From assembly GCA_030817875.1 (NCBI GenBank), contig JAUSZU010000001.1, forward strand, positions 1,488,001 to 1,552,000: a stretch of DNA of 64,000 nt. The letters are read 5' to 3'. This DNA is from Flavobacterium sp. W4I14 (GTDB taxonomy: Bacteria > Bacteroidota > Bacteroidia > Sphingobacteriales > Sphingobacteriaceae). The position numbers and the translations under genes were made by a program. Position 1 is the stretch's first letter. Each line of letters starts with the position of its first letter. Below the pieces are notes generated by a model, which searched no databases, was not told where the DNA came from, and worked only from the letters and a program-made list of their open reading frames with translations. Positions 1 to 8,852 of this stretch are shown here, piece by piece.

Positions 1-1
1 A

Positions 2-100
2 GTTACGCCAGAAGCAAAACCTTTATTCGATTTCCTTTTGATAAACGGATATATTACTGATATCAAGGATTATAGTGAGGATGAGGTGAAGACGGTATAA
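2..100 (+). CDS. C-terminal fragment of an unidentified protein
   Basis: An open frame enters from the left edge and ends at a TAA at 98-100, giving 32 residues that contain the stretches PLFDFLLINGYITDI and DYSEDEVKTV. The start lies outside the window. The composition (acidic, helical, no low complexity) looks like the tail of a real protein, but I do not recognise the family. It converges on the YoeB toxin gene, whose stop codon lies 1 base downstream. Confidence 0.55.
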   Translation, partial: VTPEAKPLFDFLLINGYITDIKDYSEDEVKTV

Positions 101-101
101 T

Positions 102-383
102 TTATTTATCGCCGTAATGGTCAAGTGCTGAAATTATAGTAACAGTGACGATGCTTTCTTCTATTTTATATATTAGTCTATCTTTCCGGTTTATCTGTCT
201 TGACCAATAACCTGATAAGTCGAACTTTAAGTTTTCAGGTTTACCAATTCCTGTCTCTGGATGCTCTGACAGTTCTAAGAAAATCTGGTTTATTCGCTTA
301 ATTGAAGATTTATCTCCAGATTTATAATGTGCTTCTAGGTCTTTTTTGGCATGCTTTTCAACTTCTATAAAATACTTTCCCAT
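102..383 (-). CDS. yoeB: YoeB/Txe-type toxin (ribosome-dependent mRNA interferase)
   Basis: The 93-residue product matches the Txe/YoeB branch of the RelE superfamily, which cleaves mRNA in the ribosomal A site. The family core is visible as GIGKPENLKFDLSGYWSR followed by DRLIYKI and a terminal ALDHYGDK. By comparison with E. coli YoeB the catalytic candidates are E50, R69 and H89, all present, and the length is normal, so the toxin looks intact. It overlaps the upstream antitoxin gene by 19 bases, so the two are translationally coupled. The function is known for the family; activity here is inferred. Confidence 0.9.
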   Translation of the reverse strand: MGKYFIEVEKHAKKDLEAHYKSGDKSSIKRINQIFLELSEHPETGIGKPENLKFDLSGYWSRQINRKDRLIYKIEESIVTVTIISALDHYGDK

Positions 384-574
384 ATATTATTAGGGTCTTT
401 AATTCTCGTTACATTACCTTTTTCAGCACTAGCAGCTCTGGCTTTTACTTTTGCTACAAATTCTGGATTGTAAGGACTTTCCTCTTCTTTTTGAAAAGAA
501 ACATCTAAAGCTTTTAAAATAGCTTCAATTGCAGCCTCTTGTTTTTTATTTTTAGGATGTGCGATTATAGTCAT
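365..574 (-). CDS. DUF2683-type antitoxin partner of YoeB
   Basis: The 69-residue protein begins MTIIAHPKNKKQEAAIEAILKAL and carries a predicted helix pair, then a basic stretch and a C-terminal tail ending DPNNIWESIL. This matches the short DUF2683 proteins that precede YoeB/Txe toxins in Bacteroidota and act as their antitoxins. The N-terminal part probably binds DNA, and the tail probably wraps the toxin. The gene lies upstream of the toxin and overlaps it, the usual antitoxin-first order. The palindromes upstream are candidate autoregulatory operators. Confidence 0.8.
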   Translation of the reverse strand: MTIIAHPKNKKQEAAIEAILKALDVSFQKEEESPYNPEFVAKVKARAASAEKGNVTRIKDPNNIWESIL

Positions 575-591
575 AACAATTATTGTATAAT

Positions 592-599
592 CAAAAATA
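592..599 (-). promoter_or_regulatory. Bacteroidota -7 element for the YoeB operon
   Basis: On the minus strand this reads TATTTTTG, an exact match to the Bacteroidota -7 consensus TAnnTTTG, 17 bases upstream of the antitoxin ATG. A TTG lies about 21 bases further upstream, near the expected -33 position. A second small palindrome (ACAAT-T-ATTGT, 576-586) lies between it and the start codon. Confidence 0.45.
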
Positions 600-617
600 C
601 GAAATTATTTGATCAAC

Positions 618-639
618 CATCAATAATAGATTATTGATG
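618..639. promoter_or_regulatory. Perfect palindrome, candidate operator of the YoeB/antitoxin operon
   Basis: CATCAATAAT-AG-ATTATTGATG is a perfect inverted repeat with 10-base arms and a 2-base spacer. It lies just upstream of the -7 element for the toxin-antitoxin operon. That is where an antitoxin or toxin-antitoxin complex would bind to repress its own promoter. It has no run of T after it, so it is less likely to be a terminator. Confidence 0.5.
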
Positions 640-694
640 AATGTATTCGAGGAATGAAAAATCACTAAACATTTGTACGGTATGAGAAGCAACT

Positions 695-2344
695 TTAAGA
701 ACTCAAATCCTTGCTAATCTGCAATGCTTCCTGAATAATTTCCTTTGGATAATTGGATATTTCTAAAATTTTGATTGCATTTTTTGTTTTAAGCGGCCCT
801 TCTTTTAGTTTATGATCAAAAATAAGCTCATTATCGGTTATTGTTTCAGTAAAATGATAAAGTTCATACTCTTCTGCAAGCATATTAGATAATTCGATAT
901 CGTGCGTAGCCACAAAAGTTAAATTTCGATCACGATTTAAATGCGACAATATGGCTTTGGCTGCAGCAATCCTTTCTATCGTATTGGTACCTTTAAATAC
1001 TTCGTCCAGAATAAAAAGATTCTGATCAGGATTTTTAACTGCTTCAATCAGAGTCGACATTACATCAACCTCCTCTAAAAAATAGCTTTTACCCTGAAAT
1101 AAGTTATCGTCGATTCTTATTGAAGTGTGCAACTTGAAAAATGGTGCGCTATAAAATTCTGCAAAACAGATATAAATGGTTTGAGCCAATAATGAATTGA
1201 TAGCAACAGTACGGAGAAAAGTTGACTTGCCAGACATATTTGAGCCCGTAATCAACATGCTCTTCTGATCTAACTTTACTTCATTTTCGATACAATTTTT
1301 AATCAGGGGATGCCTAATGCCTTTAATTTCAATTCCTTTATGTGGTTCGGTAAATTTGGGTTCGCAGATCTGTTCACTTTCCCTTAATGAGGCTACAGCT
1401 ATTGCTATATCTATCGATCCAACATATTGGTAAAGGTTTAAGATATCATTCTGATTGTTTTCGATGAGCTTGATCAACTTGAAAAAAGTAAAAATTTCAA
1501 TCAAGAAGATTGCTTTAATGATCTCGAACAGGTAAAGTAGCACCTGACTTAAATCACCTTGATTATTTTGACTGAGATCCTGATAAAGAATGCCGATTCT
1601 TCGCTGAAATTTCCTGAACGTAGGAATTGCGTTTTTTATTTTATCAGCCTCAAATGGTATTTTTTCCTTTACCAGTTTTCTCGAAACATTAATCAGAATA
1701 TTAAGCTGCGAGAGTGATTTGGTGAAAATTAGTAAATGTTTTTTATTCCAATAGTTTAAATAAGTGGCATTAAATGTAATCAGCAGAAGTGCCAATATTA
1801 AACAGACCGAAACTTTAATGGATAAAATCAATAAGATTGCTAAAATGAGCAGATCTATAGAGAGCCATTTAAACCAGGATGGCTTTTCTACCAACTTATC
1901 ATTTAACAATAGTACCACTGCGTAACTTTCGTTACTGTTTAATTTTATAAGTTCGGTTTGGACTTTTTCCCTGATTTCCTGGTGTGTGGTAAAAAAATCG
2001 GCCTGATCTTTCAGTTTTTCAAGTTCCTCCAGGTTACCAGTGGGTTTTGCAAGTTTATTGTAGAGGAATTGTTGGCCAATTTTACTTGTTGTACGATCTA
2101 TCTTCGCAAATAACTGATCGAAATCGATATCGGCCATGGTTTGATGAGAAAGTGTATGGAATGCCTTTTCCTTTACATAGGCTGAATACCAACTTGCCTT
2201 ATCGAAATTGATAGGTTCAGTTTTTTCCTTTCCCCAACTGTCTTTAAGGTCTTTTAAAATCTGCTTTTTCTTTTTTTTTGCAACAAAAAGAGCAAATAGC
2301 ATTAAAAGTATTATGGCTGCAATGCCGAATAAAATATAGATCAT
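695..2344 (-). CDS. Membrane-anchored MutS-like ATPase
   Basis: The 549-residue product carries a complete MutS-type ATPase at its C-terminus: Walker A GSNMSGKST (367-375), a signature region around SYFLEE (420-425), Walker B FILDEVFKGTN (444-454) and a switch His in VATHD (481). The N-terminus lacks the mismatch-binding domain I of MutS. Instead there is a hydrophobic helix at 5-22 followed by KKKKK, and a further hydrophobic pair at about 160-192. It is shorter than true MutS (about 850 residues) and belongs to the membrane-associated MutS-related family common in Bacteroidota, whose role is not established. Annotation as mismatch repair would be misleading. Confidence 0.85.
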   Translation of the reverse strand: MIYILFGIAAIILLMLFALFVAKKKKKQILKDLKDSWGKEKTEPINFDKASWYSAYVKEKAFHTLSHQTMADIDFDQLFAKIDRTTSKIGQQFLYNKLAKPTGNLEELEKLKDQADFFTTHQEIREKVQTELIKLNSNESYAVVLLLNDKLVEKPSWFKWLSIDLLILAILLILSIKVSVCLILALLLITFNATYLNYWNKKHLLIFTKSLSQLNILINVSRKLVKEKIPFEADKIKNAIPTFRKFQRRIGILYQDLSQNNQGDLSQVLLYLFEIIKAIFLIEIFTFFKLIKLIENNQNDILNLYQYVGSIDIAIAVASLRESEQICEPKFTEPHKGIEIKGIRHPLIKNCIENEVKLDQKSMLITGSNMSGKSTFLRTVAINSLLAQTIYICFAEFYSAPFFKLHTSIRIDDNLFQGKSYFLEEVDVMSTLIEAVKNPDQNLFILDEVFKGTNTIERIAAAKAILSHLNRDRNLTFVATHDIELSNMLAEEYELYHFTETITDNELIFDHKLKEGPLKTKNAIKILEISNYPKEIIQEALQISKDLSS

Positions 2345-2384
2345 GTAAGGTGCTAAACGCGTACAATATACATGATAAATGCTT

Positions 2385-3083
2385 TTATTTTAATAACTTT
2401 TCAATTACCTGTTTATAGCTATCACTTACAGGTAACTCCTTATCTGCTATAAATAAAGCGTTTTTTTTTATGGATGTTATTTTGTTGATATTTACAATAA
2501 ATGATTTGTGGATCCGCTCGAAATAAGCAGGCAGTTGTTCTTCTACACTTTTCATACTCATGCGCACCACCGCGGCTTTCGGACTCGTTGAAGTATGGAT
2601 CTGGATATAATCTTTGAGTCCTTCTACGTAGATAATCTCATTATAATTGATCTTCATCAAGCTATAGCCCACATTTACAAACATATAATCCTGTTTGGGT
2701 AGGTTGTTATGTTCTGCTGATTGTTTGAGTTCGTAAAGGTCTTTGGTTTTATTACATGCTTTCATAAATCGGTCCAGAGATACCGGTTTCATTAAATAAT
2801 CTACGACATCGAGCGCGAAACCATCTAAAGCATATTGTTTATAGGCCGTTACAATAATTACCATTGGCTTTTTAACCAAACTCTGGATAAATTGTAAACC
2901 TGTAATGCCCGGCATTTGGATATCGATAAAAATGAGGTCTATTGATTGTTCCTGCATAATTTTATTGGCTGCAAAAGCATCATCGCAACTTGCAACTAGG
3001 TCCAAAAATGGAATACGGCTAATGTTATCAGCCAGTAATTGCAGGGCTAATGGCTCATCATCAATGGCTAAACATTTTATCAT
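2385..3083 (-). CDS. LytTR-type response regulator
   Basis: The protein has an N-terminal receiver domain (about 1-115) with acidic pair D8/D9, phosphoacceptor D54 in FIDIQMPG, T79 and K99. A LytTR DNA-binding domain follows (about 135-230), with the typical IIYVEGLKDYIQIHT segment. It is the usual AlgR/LytR architecture of about 230 residues. Its start overlaps the stop of the upstream kinase gene by 4 bases (ATGA), so the two are a cognate pair. The nearby efflux genes are on the same strand upstream, and control of that pump is the obvious but unproven inference. Confidence 0.93.
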   Translation of the reverse strand: MIKCLAIDDEPLALQLLADNISRIPFLDLVASCDDAFAANKIMQEQSIDLIFIDIQMPGITGLQFIQSLVKKPMVIIVTAYKQYALDGFALDVVDYLMKPVSLDRFMKACNKTKDLYELKQSAEHNNLPKQDYMFVNVGYSLMKINYNEIIYVEGLKDYIQIHTSTSPKAAVVRMSMKSVEEQLPAYFERIHKSFIVNINKITSIKKNALFIADKELPVSDSYKQVIEKLLK

Positions 3084-4147
3084 GCTGTTAATTTTAAAGT
3101 TAGGTAAATATTAAACCAGCCATCTTTTTTCTCAATTTCCAGTTGATGATCTTTACCGTACAGTAAGTTTAAGCGTCTGCTTACATTCGCAAAACCAATG
3201 CCAGAGGCGGCATCTTTTACTTCATTCTCATCTTCGCTAAATTTATTTCGAACAGTAAATGTCAAAAGTTCGTCTTCTGTTTTTAAATCAACAAAAATCT
3301 GTGGTTTTTCAATCATCCCAACCCCATGTTTAAAGGCATTTTCGATAAATGGGATCAATAACATGGGTTCTATTTCATCAAACTCACTTTCAATATCAAT
3401 GTTTGTTTCTATAACTACTTTTTTGCCGAAACGCTGTTCTTGCAGATCGATATAGGCCTGCAAGTATTCGGTTTCCGTTTTAATGGAGACCTTTTCTTCG
3501 TCGGTTTCATATAACATATATTGCATCAAACCAGATAATTTCATTACTGTTGGCTCCAATTCATTGCTTTTTAGTCTTACCAGTGCCACAATGTTATTTA
3601 AAACATTAAAAATGAAATGTGGACTGATCTGTGACCGTAAAAACGAAAGTTCGGTTTTCATGTTCTCCTGTTGGCGCTGCAAAGCTCTTTTTTCTTCACT
3701 GATCCTGTCTGAGATCATGGTAAAAGCGGTACTGGCGGCAATGGTCAATAAAAAAGTTGGTGTGTTAAACCAAAGCGTTCTGCCGAGGTTAAAATCAAAA
3801 CTGGGTAGTAAAATTCTGAATAGTATGGAGTGAATGGTAATGGCTAAAAGTAAACAGCCGATAAATGATAAGCCGTACCATAAATATTTCTTTTTATAGA
3901 AAAATGATGGAATTAAAACCTTATTATTTAAATAAAATATAGCAATCCAATAAAAGTAACTAATGAAATTTAAGCGCAGGAACTGGTTTTCGTCGTAATT
4001 GCTTATTGGGTGAGGAGGACGGCTTCGGTTAACATTAATAATATAGGGCAAAGTGATCAGTACCACCCATACCAGAATGTGCAGGGTAATTTTTATCCAC
4101 TTTTTGGAGAAATTAATTGTCATTATTTTTTCTTTGGCGCTTCGCAT
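3080..4147 (-). CDS. LytS/YehU-type sensor histidine kinase
   Basis: The product has four predicted membrane helices (about 18-37, 58-76, 88-114, 126-146), a short coiled linker, and the His_kinase/HATPase region. The phospho-acceptor is H177 in QISPHFIFN. The N-box is PFIENAFKHG (266-275), and a glycine box follows at GIGFANV (316-322). There is no periplasmic sensor domain, so the signal is probably sensed in the membrane. The start could be Met1 or Met9 (MTINFSKK); the latter gives a cleaner N-terminus. It is coupled to the LytTR regulator and lies 144 bases downstream of the MacB-type permease gene. Confidence 0.92.
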   Translation of the reverse strand: MRSAKEKIMTINFSKKWIKITLHILVWVVLITLPYIINVNRSRPPHPISNYDENQFLRLNFISYFYWIAIFYLNNKVLIPSFFYKKKYLWYGLSFIGCLLLAITIHSILFRILLPSFDFNLGRTLWFNTPTFLLTIAASTAFTMISDRISEEKRALQRQQENMKTELSFLRSQISPHFIFNVLNNIVALVRLKSNELEPTVMKLSGLMQYMLYETDEEKVSIKTETEYLQAYIDLQEQRFGKKVVIETNIDIESEFDEIEPMLLIPFIENAFKHGVGMIEKPQIFVDLKTEDELLTFTVRNKFSEDENEVKDAASGIGFANVSRRLNLLYGKDHQLEIEKKDGWFNIYLTLKLTA

Positions 4148-4185
4148 CGCTAAGTTATTATTTATTATGTTTTTTTAATGTGTTT

Positions 4186-4224
4186 CGTCATGCTGATCCG
4201 ATAGCAAACGGATTTATTTCAAGG
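4186..4224. repeat. Dispersed palindromic repeat, CTGATCCG type
   Basis: This contains TGCTGATCCGATAGCAAACG followed by GGATTTATTTCAAGG, a decayed copy of the palindrome at 37168-37200. It sits in the 144-base gap between the permease and kinase genes. A second GC-rich piece (CGTCTGCACGGGCATGAAGAC, 4249-4269) resembles the repeat at 25297. Confidence 0.5.
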
Positions 4225-4291
4225 TAAAATAGAAATGTTTTAAGATCCTCGTCTGCACGGGCATGAAGACAATTTGTTTGGATACTTAATG

Positions 4292-5515
4292 CTACTCATA
4301 TCTTAATGCATCGATCGGATCTAAATTAGATGCTTTTTTGGCTGGATAATAGCCGAAGAAAACACCTGTAATGGCACATACAACAAAGGAAATAATGATT
4401 GAAGATTCAGCAATTAAAATAGGCCAGTTTAAGAAATAGGAGATAAGGTACGCTGAACTTACACCCAGAACTACTCCGATAATTCCCCCAGTAATGCTGA
4501 TTAAAATGGCCTCTATTAAAAATTGCATCAAAACATCTTGTCCGCGGGCACCAATAGACATGCGCAGACCAATTTCGCGGGTACGCTCGGTAACCGAAAC
4601 ATACATAATATTCATAATCCCAATACCACCAATAAATAGTGAAATACCTGCAATAGCAGTTAAAAGAACGGTTAACATGCTACTGGTAGAACTAATGGTA
4701 CTGATTAATTCGGCCTGTGTACGTACCTGGAAATCATCTGTTTCTGCTGCGGTTAACCTGTGGCTTTCTCTTATAGCTTCCGATATTTCGGTTGTGGCGG
4801 CGGCGCTCGACGCTTCAGTTGTTGCGGAAGCATAAATACTCTGTAAATAATTGGTTGCGGTAATTCTTTTTTGTACAGTAGTAAAAGGAGCAAGGATAAT
4901 GTCGTCCTGGTCCTGTCCGAAATTACTTTGTCCTTTAGGCACTAAAACACCGATTACCTGGAAAGGAATATTTTTAAAACGTATAATTTGGCCGATTGGA
5001 TTACTTCCGTCTGGAAATAGATTATCGATAACTGTTTTACCTAAAAGACAAACTTTAGCAAAACTTTTTACATCATTCTCAGAAAATAAAATACCATCCT
5101 GAAGTTTTAATTGGCGGATGTTCAAATAATCTGGACTCACCCCTGTAATGGTGGTTGGCCAGTTATAACCACCTTTAATGGCCTGTCCGTTAGTGGAAAC
5201 CACAGGCGATAAACCGTTTATATTTTTAGATTGCAGCTTTTTAATAGCAGTAATATCTTCTAATTTCAAGGTTTGAATGCTGCTTCCCTGCAAACGCACA
5301 CCACCAGGTTCATTGCTTTGGGGCATAATGGTAATCATGTTAGAACCCATTCCTGATAATGATGACCGGATACTTTGCTTCGAACCCTCACCAATCGCCA
5401 TCATGGCAATTACCGCTGCCACACCGATAATGATACCGAGCATGGTTAAAAAAGCACGTAGCTTATTCCTTTTTAATGCCCTAAAGGCAATCTTTAATAA
5501 ATTTATAATGCTCAT
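4292..5515 (-). CDS. MacB-type ABC transporter permease
   Basis: The 407-residue protein has the MacB topology: one N-terminal membrane helix (about 20-42), a large periplasmic MacB_PCD domain to about residue 275, and three C-terminal FtsX helices (about 282-305, 335-357 and 372-392). The family sequence TERTREIGLRMSIGA lies between helices 2 and 3. The ATPase is encoded separately upstream, unlike fused E. coli MacB. Together with the adaptor and TolC homologue it should form a mechanotransmission-type exporter of peptides, macrolides or lipids; the substrate cannot be told from sequence. Confidence 0.93.
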   Translation of the reverse strand: MSIINLLKIAFRALKRNKLRAFLTMLGIIIGVAAVIAMMAIGEGSKQSIRSSLSGMGSNMITIMPQSNEPGGVRLQGSSIQTLKLEDITAIKKLQSKNINGLSPVVSTNGQAIKGGYNWPTTITGVSPDYLNIRQLKLQDGILFSENDVKSFAKVCLLGKTVIDNLFPDGSNPIGQIIRFKNIPFQVIGVLVPKGQSNFGQDQDDIILAPFTTVQKRITATNYLQSIYASATTEASSAAATTEISEAIRESHRLTAAETDDFQVRTQAELISTISSTSSMLTVLLTAIAGISLFIGGIGIMNIMYVSVTERTREIGLRMSIGARGQDVLMQFLIEAILISITGGIIGVVLGVSSAYLISYFLNWPILIAESSIIISFVVCAITGVFFGYYPAKKASNLDPIDALRYE

Positions 5516-5527
5516 GATCTTCTCAAA

Positions 5528-6277
5528 TTAGTAATCATCAGATTCTGGTAGATTGGCAAGTGCCTCTTTGGCCGAACGTTGATTTTTATTAATGCTGTCC
5601 TTTTGAATTTTTCCATCCCTAAGCATAATGGTTCTGGTACTAAAAGCAGCAATATCAGGCTCATGTGTTACAAAAACGATGGTTTTTCCTTCTGCATTCA
5701 GTTCCTGCATCAAAGCCATAATCTCATAAGAGGTACGGGTATCCAGGTTTCCGGTAGCCTCATCGGCCAAAATCATCACAGGGTGATTAACCAACGCCCT
5801 GGCAATGGCCACCCGCTGCTGCTGACCGCCAGAAAGCTGACTAGGGGTATGATCAAAACGCTCGGCAAGTTTTACCGATTCGAGCGATTTTATAGCCCTT
5901 TCTTTACGTTCTTCAGCCGCGATGGTTTTATTGTAAAACAAGGGCAGTTCTACATTTTCCAACGCCGATGTTCTGGGTAGCAGGTTATAAGCCTGGAAAA
6001 CAAAGCCGATTTTGGTATTCCGTAAACCCGCCAGTTCATCGCGATTTAAACTTTTAACATCTACACCATCAAGCAGATAACTGCCTTCTGTGGGTTTGTC
6101 TAAACAGCCCAGTATATTTAAAAGCGTAGTTTTACCTGAGCCACTACTGCCCATAATGGTTACAAACTCACCAGCCTTGATATCGAAAGTGATGCCTTTC
6201 AAAGCCCTGACGGTCTGATCGCCCATTACAAACTCACGTTTTAAATCGTGTATATCTAATATCTTCTGTTCCATCAT
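5528..6277 (-). CDS. MacB/LolD-type ABC transporter ATPase
   Basis: The nucleotide-binding subunit is complete: Walker A GSSGSGKTT (43-51), Q-loop Q95 in FVFQAYNLLP, signature LSGGQQQR (148-155), Walker B MILADE (168-173) and an H-loop VTHE. It belongs to the LolD/MacB/FtsE group that pairs with FtsX-fold permeases. Its 249 residues include a C-terminal tail of about 25 residues that is longer than in LolD. Its start overlaps the adaptor stop by 4 bases, and the permease follows after 12 bases, so the three are one transcription unit. Confidence 0.95.
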   Translation of the reverse strand: MMEQKILDIHDLKREFVMGDQTVRALKGITFDIKAGEFVTIMGSSGSGKTTLLNILGCLDKPTEGSYLLDGVDVKSLNRDELAGLRNTKIGFVFQAYNLLPRTSALENVELPLFYNKTIAAEERKERAIKSLESVKLAERFDHTPSQLSGGQQQRVAIARALVNHPVMILADEATGNLDTRTSYEIMALMQELNAEGKTIVFVTHEPDIAAFSTRTIMLRDGKIQKDSINKNQRSAKEALANLPESDDY

Positions 6278-7467
6278 CTTCTTCTGTTACCGCCTGGGCG
6301 TTTTGGCATAAAAGGACTAGATTGGCCTTGTGCTACCGCCTGACTTTTACCCATGCTTTGTGAACCTGTAATGACAACGTCTGCTGCCGCTAACCCGGAT
6401 AAAACTTCAACATGAGTATTGTCGTTTATACCGGTTTTAATCTTTTTTTGTACCAGTTCTTTTGAATTTTTTTTCACCCAAACATATGCCTCGTCTGCTC
6501 CGGCCGGTTTTCTGTCGAGATTAACCCAGGTCATTTGATATTTACCAGCCAAAGTTGAATCTGGGGCAAATTTTATAGCTTTTGTAGGGATAAGCATAGC
6601 ATTGTTAACTTCTTTGGTGAAGATGGTGATGTTTGCTGTCATACCGGGTTTTAACTTATTCGCATCATTTGAAGTATTAATGATGGTTTTATAGGTAACT
6701 ACATTTGAAGAAATGGATGGACTTAACCTGATTTCTTGTATGGTGCCTTTAAAAGTATCGTTTAAAAAGGCATCAACGGTAAATGTCGCTCTTTCACCTT
6801 TTGAGATGTCGCCTACATCTGCCTCATCTACAGAGGCTTCTACCTGCATTTTGGTCAAGTCTTTTGCAATACTGAAGATGGTTGGTGTACTAAAGCTCGC
6901 CGCTACGGTTGTTCCTTCACTTACACTTCTGGAGAGTACGGTTCCATCAATTGGAGAATAAATACTGGCCAGTGATAGGTTCTTTTGAGCAGAAGCAAGT
7001 TGAGCCTTAATGCTGTTAACAGATGCTTTTGAGGCATTGTAAGTATACAACGCGTTGTCGTAATCTGCTTTACTTACCGCGCCAACTTTATACAAATTAC
7101 TTTGACGGCTGAAATTACCCTGCTGGTAAACCAATGCACTCTGAGCACTGACCAAATTAGCTTGATATTGATTTACGGTGGCCTCAAATAAAGTTTTATC
7201 AAGTTCTGCCAATAGTTGTCCTTTTTTAACTTTCGAGTTAAAATCTGCGTACAGCGTTTTGATGGTTCCTGATACCTGAGTACCTACAGCCACCGTGTCA
7301 ACCGGTTGCACCTTTCCTGTGGCCGTAACATTTTCGGAAATATAACGCATTTTAGGTTTTTCGGTTTCGAGAACAACCACCTGTTCTTTTTTGCGTAAAG
7401 CGAAGTACCAAACCGCGAATAATGCAACTGCGATACCGATGATAATAAATATTGTTTTCTTTTTCAT
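6274..7467 (-). CDS. MacA-like periplasmic adaptor (HlyD family)
   Basis: The protein has an N-terminal membrane anchor (about 5-22, after MKKK) and then the adaptor order of beta-barrel, lipoyl halves and an alpha-helical hairpin. TGKVQPVDTVAVGTQVSG is the first lipoyl half, residues about 95-165 form the coiled hairpin, and SPIDGTVLSR is the second lipoyl half. It links the inner-membrane ABC transporter to the outer-membrane channel. The C-terminus ends in a basic proline/glycine-rich tail (PKRPGGNRRR), which is unusual for a periplasmic end but common in this branch. It is coupled to the downstream ATPase gene. Confidence 0.93.
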   Translation of the reverse strand: MKKKTIFIIIGIAVALFAVWYFALRKKEQVVVLETEKPKMRYISENVTATGKVQPVDTVAVGTQVSGTIKTLYADFNSKVKKGQLLAELDKTLFEATVNQYQANLVSAQSALVYQQGNFSRQSNLYKVGAVSKADYDNALYTYNASKASVNSIKAQLASAQKNLSLASIYSPIDGTVLSRSVSEGTTVAASFSTPTIFSIAKDLTKMQVEASVDEADVGDISKGERATFTVDAFLNDTFKGTIQEIRLSPSISSNVVTYKTIINTSNDANKLKPGMTANITIFTKEVNNAMLIPTKAIKFAPDSTLAGKYQMTWVNLDRKPAGADEAYVWVKKNSKELVQKKIKTGINDNTHVEVLSGLAAADVVITGSQSMGKSQAVAQGQSSPFMPKRPGGNRRR

Positions 7468-7512
7468 GATTCAAATATTAAGTAGACTAGGCGGTAGCCA
7501 TCATCATGTATT

Positions 7513-8808
7513 TTAGTTAGTAATAGGAACTCCTGTGTAAAAATTATAGATCTTGGTATAAAGGCTTGCTGTATATTTAGCCTGAACAAAGGCCTGTAAA
7601 GCCTGCACAAACAAATTTTTCTGTTGCAGGTTTTCTACAATATTGTTGGTGCCTTCTTTTAAAGCTGCATTCGAAATGCGTAAAGCCTCGCCAGTATAGT
7701 TAAACTGCTCTTGTGCTGCAGCATACTGGCTGTTTGCATTCTGTACGTTAATGTAGGCACGTTCTACATTTTGGGTCAATGTTGTTTTGGCATCTAAAAG
7801 GGATAAGCGGGCCTGCTCAATACCAATATTAGCCTTGGCAACATTTGTTTTGGTAACTTTTCTATCAAAAATTGGAATGGAGAGTGTTAAACCTAAGTTT
7901 TGGTAAAAACTATTATTTAACTGATAGCCGTAACCGCCGATATTATTGTTGTTATAACCTGTATTTAACGATCCACCTAAACTCAGCGTTGGGCGTAAGG
8001 TTGATTTTGCTTTGGCCAGTTCGGTGGTTTGAAGCTGTATATTTAATTCTCCACTTTTAATTTCCGGACGGGTACGCAAAGCCTGATCTTGTGCCGAAGC
8101 TAAATTATTCAATGCTGGGGCTACTGCAACAGTATCTGTTGTACTTACTTCAAAAGGAGTAGTCGTAGGCAATTGCAGCAGTTGTTTTAAGGTTAAAATA
8201 TTTTGCTGTAAAGTACTTTGTGCAGTAACCAGCGTATATTTATCATTGGCGTAAGTGGCCTGTAACTGCAGCAAATCTTTTTTAGCAATGGTTCCAAACT
8301 TATATTGTTGTTCTGATTGTTTAACCTGAGCCTCGCTGGTGTTTAACAGATCTTTTAAATAGGTGATGTTTTCTCTGGCCAATAAAATATTCAGATAAGC
8401 CTGGGTGATGGAGATGGTAATATCGTTTTTAGCCGCCTCAACAGACAGATTTGCTGTCTGTAAGCTGAGTTCTTTAGCCTTGATGTCATTTTTTAAATAA
8501 CTTCCATTGTACAACGTCATATCTGAACTCAGTCCAAAACCACTGGTATTTTGTAAACCCGATTTATAATTGGTGATGGCTTGGGAAATATTTCCAGATA
8601 AATTTGGGAGTACAGCTGCTTTTGAAGCGATTAAATTTTGCGCTGCCGTTTGAGAACTCAGCTTTAGGGTATTGATGCTAATGTTTTTTTCTTTGGCATA
8701 CTCGATAGCAGTTTTTAGATCCCAAACTTGTGGGATGTCCTGAGCTTTGATTGCATAAGGCGCTACAAGCAAAATGAGTACGACAATATATTTGATGTAT
8801 CTGCACAT
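7513..8808 (-). CDS. TolC-family outer-membrane channel
   Basis: A signal peptide (about 1-22, ending AIKAQ) precedes two homologous halves rich in heptad-like helices. These include repeated QQYKFGTIAKKDLLQLQATY and EALRISNAALKEGTNN type segments typical of outer-membrane efflux proteins. Its 431 residues are normal for the family. It is the first gene of the minus-strand block and 45 bases upstream of the adaptor, completing a tripartite ABC efflux system. A -7-like element lies 36 bases upstream of its ATG. Confidence 0.93.
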   Translation of the reverse strand: MCRYIKYIVVLILLVAPYAIKAQDIPQVWDLKTAIEYAKEKNISINTLKLSSQTAAQNLIASKAAVLPNLSGNISQAITNYKSGLQNTSGFGLSSDMTLYNGSYLKNDIKAKELSLQTANLSVEAAKNDITISITQAYLNILLARENITYLKDLLNTSEAQVKQSEQQYKFGTIAKKDLLQLQATYANDKYTLVTAQSTLQQNILTLKQLLQLPTTTPFEVSTTDTVAVAPALNNLASAQDQALRTRPEIKSGELNIQLQTTELAKAKSTLRPTLSLGGSLNTGYNNNNIGGYGYQLNNSFYQNLGLTLSIPIFDRKVTKTNVAKANIGIEQARLSLLDAKTTLTQNVERAYINVQNANSQYAAAQEQFNYTGEALRISNAALKEGTNNIVENLQQKNLFVQALQAFVQAKYTASLYTKIYNFYTGVPITN

Positions 8809-8844
8809 GGCGAATAAATTTTGTGTCTATAGAACTATTGAACA

Positions 8845-8852
8845 CAAAAATA
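8845..8852 (-). promoter_or_regulatory. Possible -7 element of the tolC-macAB-type operon
   Basis: The minus strand reads TATTTTTG, an exact TAnnTTTG match, 36 bases upstream of the tolC-like ATG. The nearest TTG upstream is about 24 bases away, farther than the usual 19, so support for a complete promoter is weak. Confidence 0.35.
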
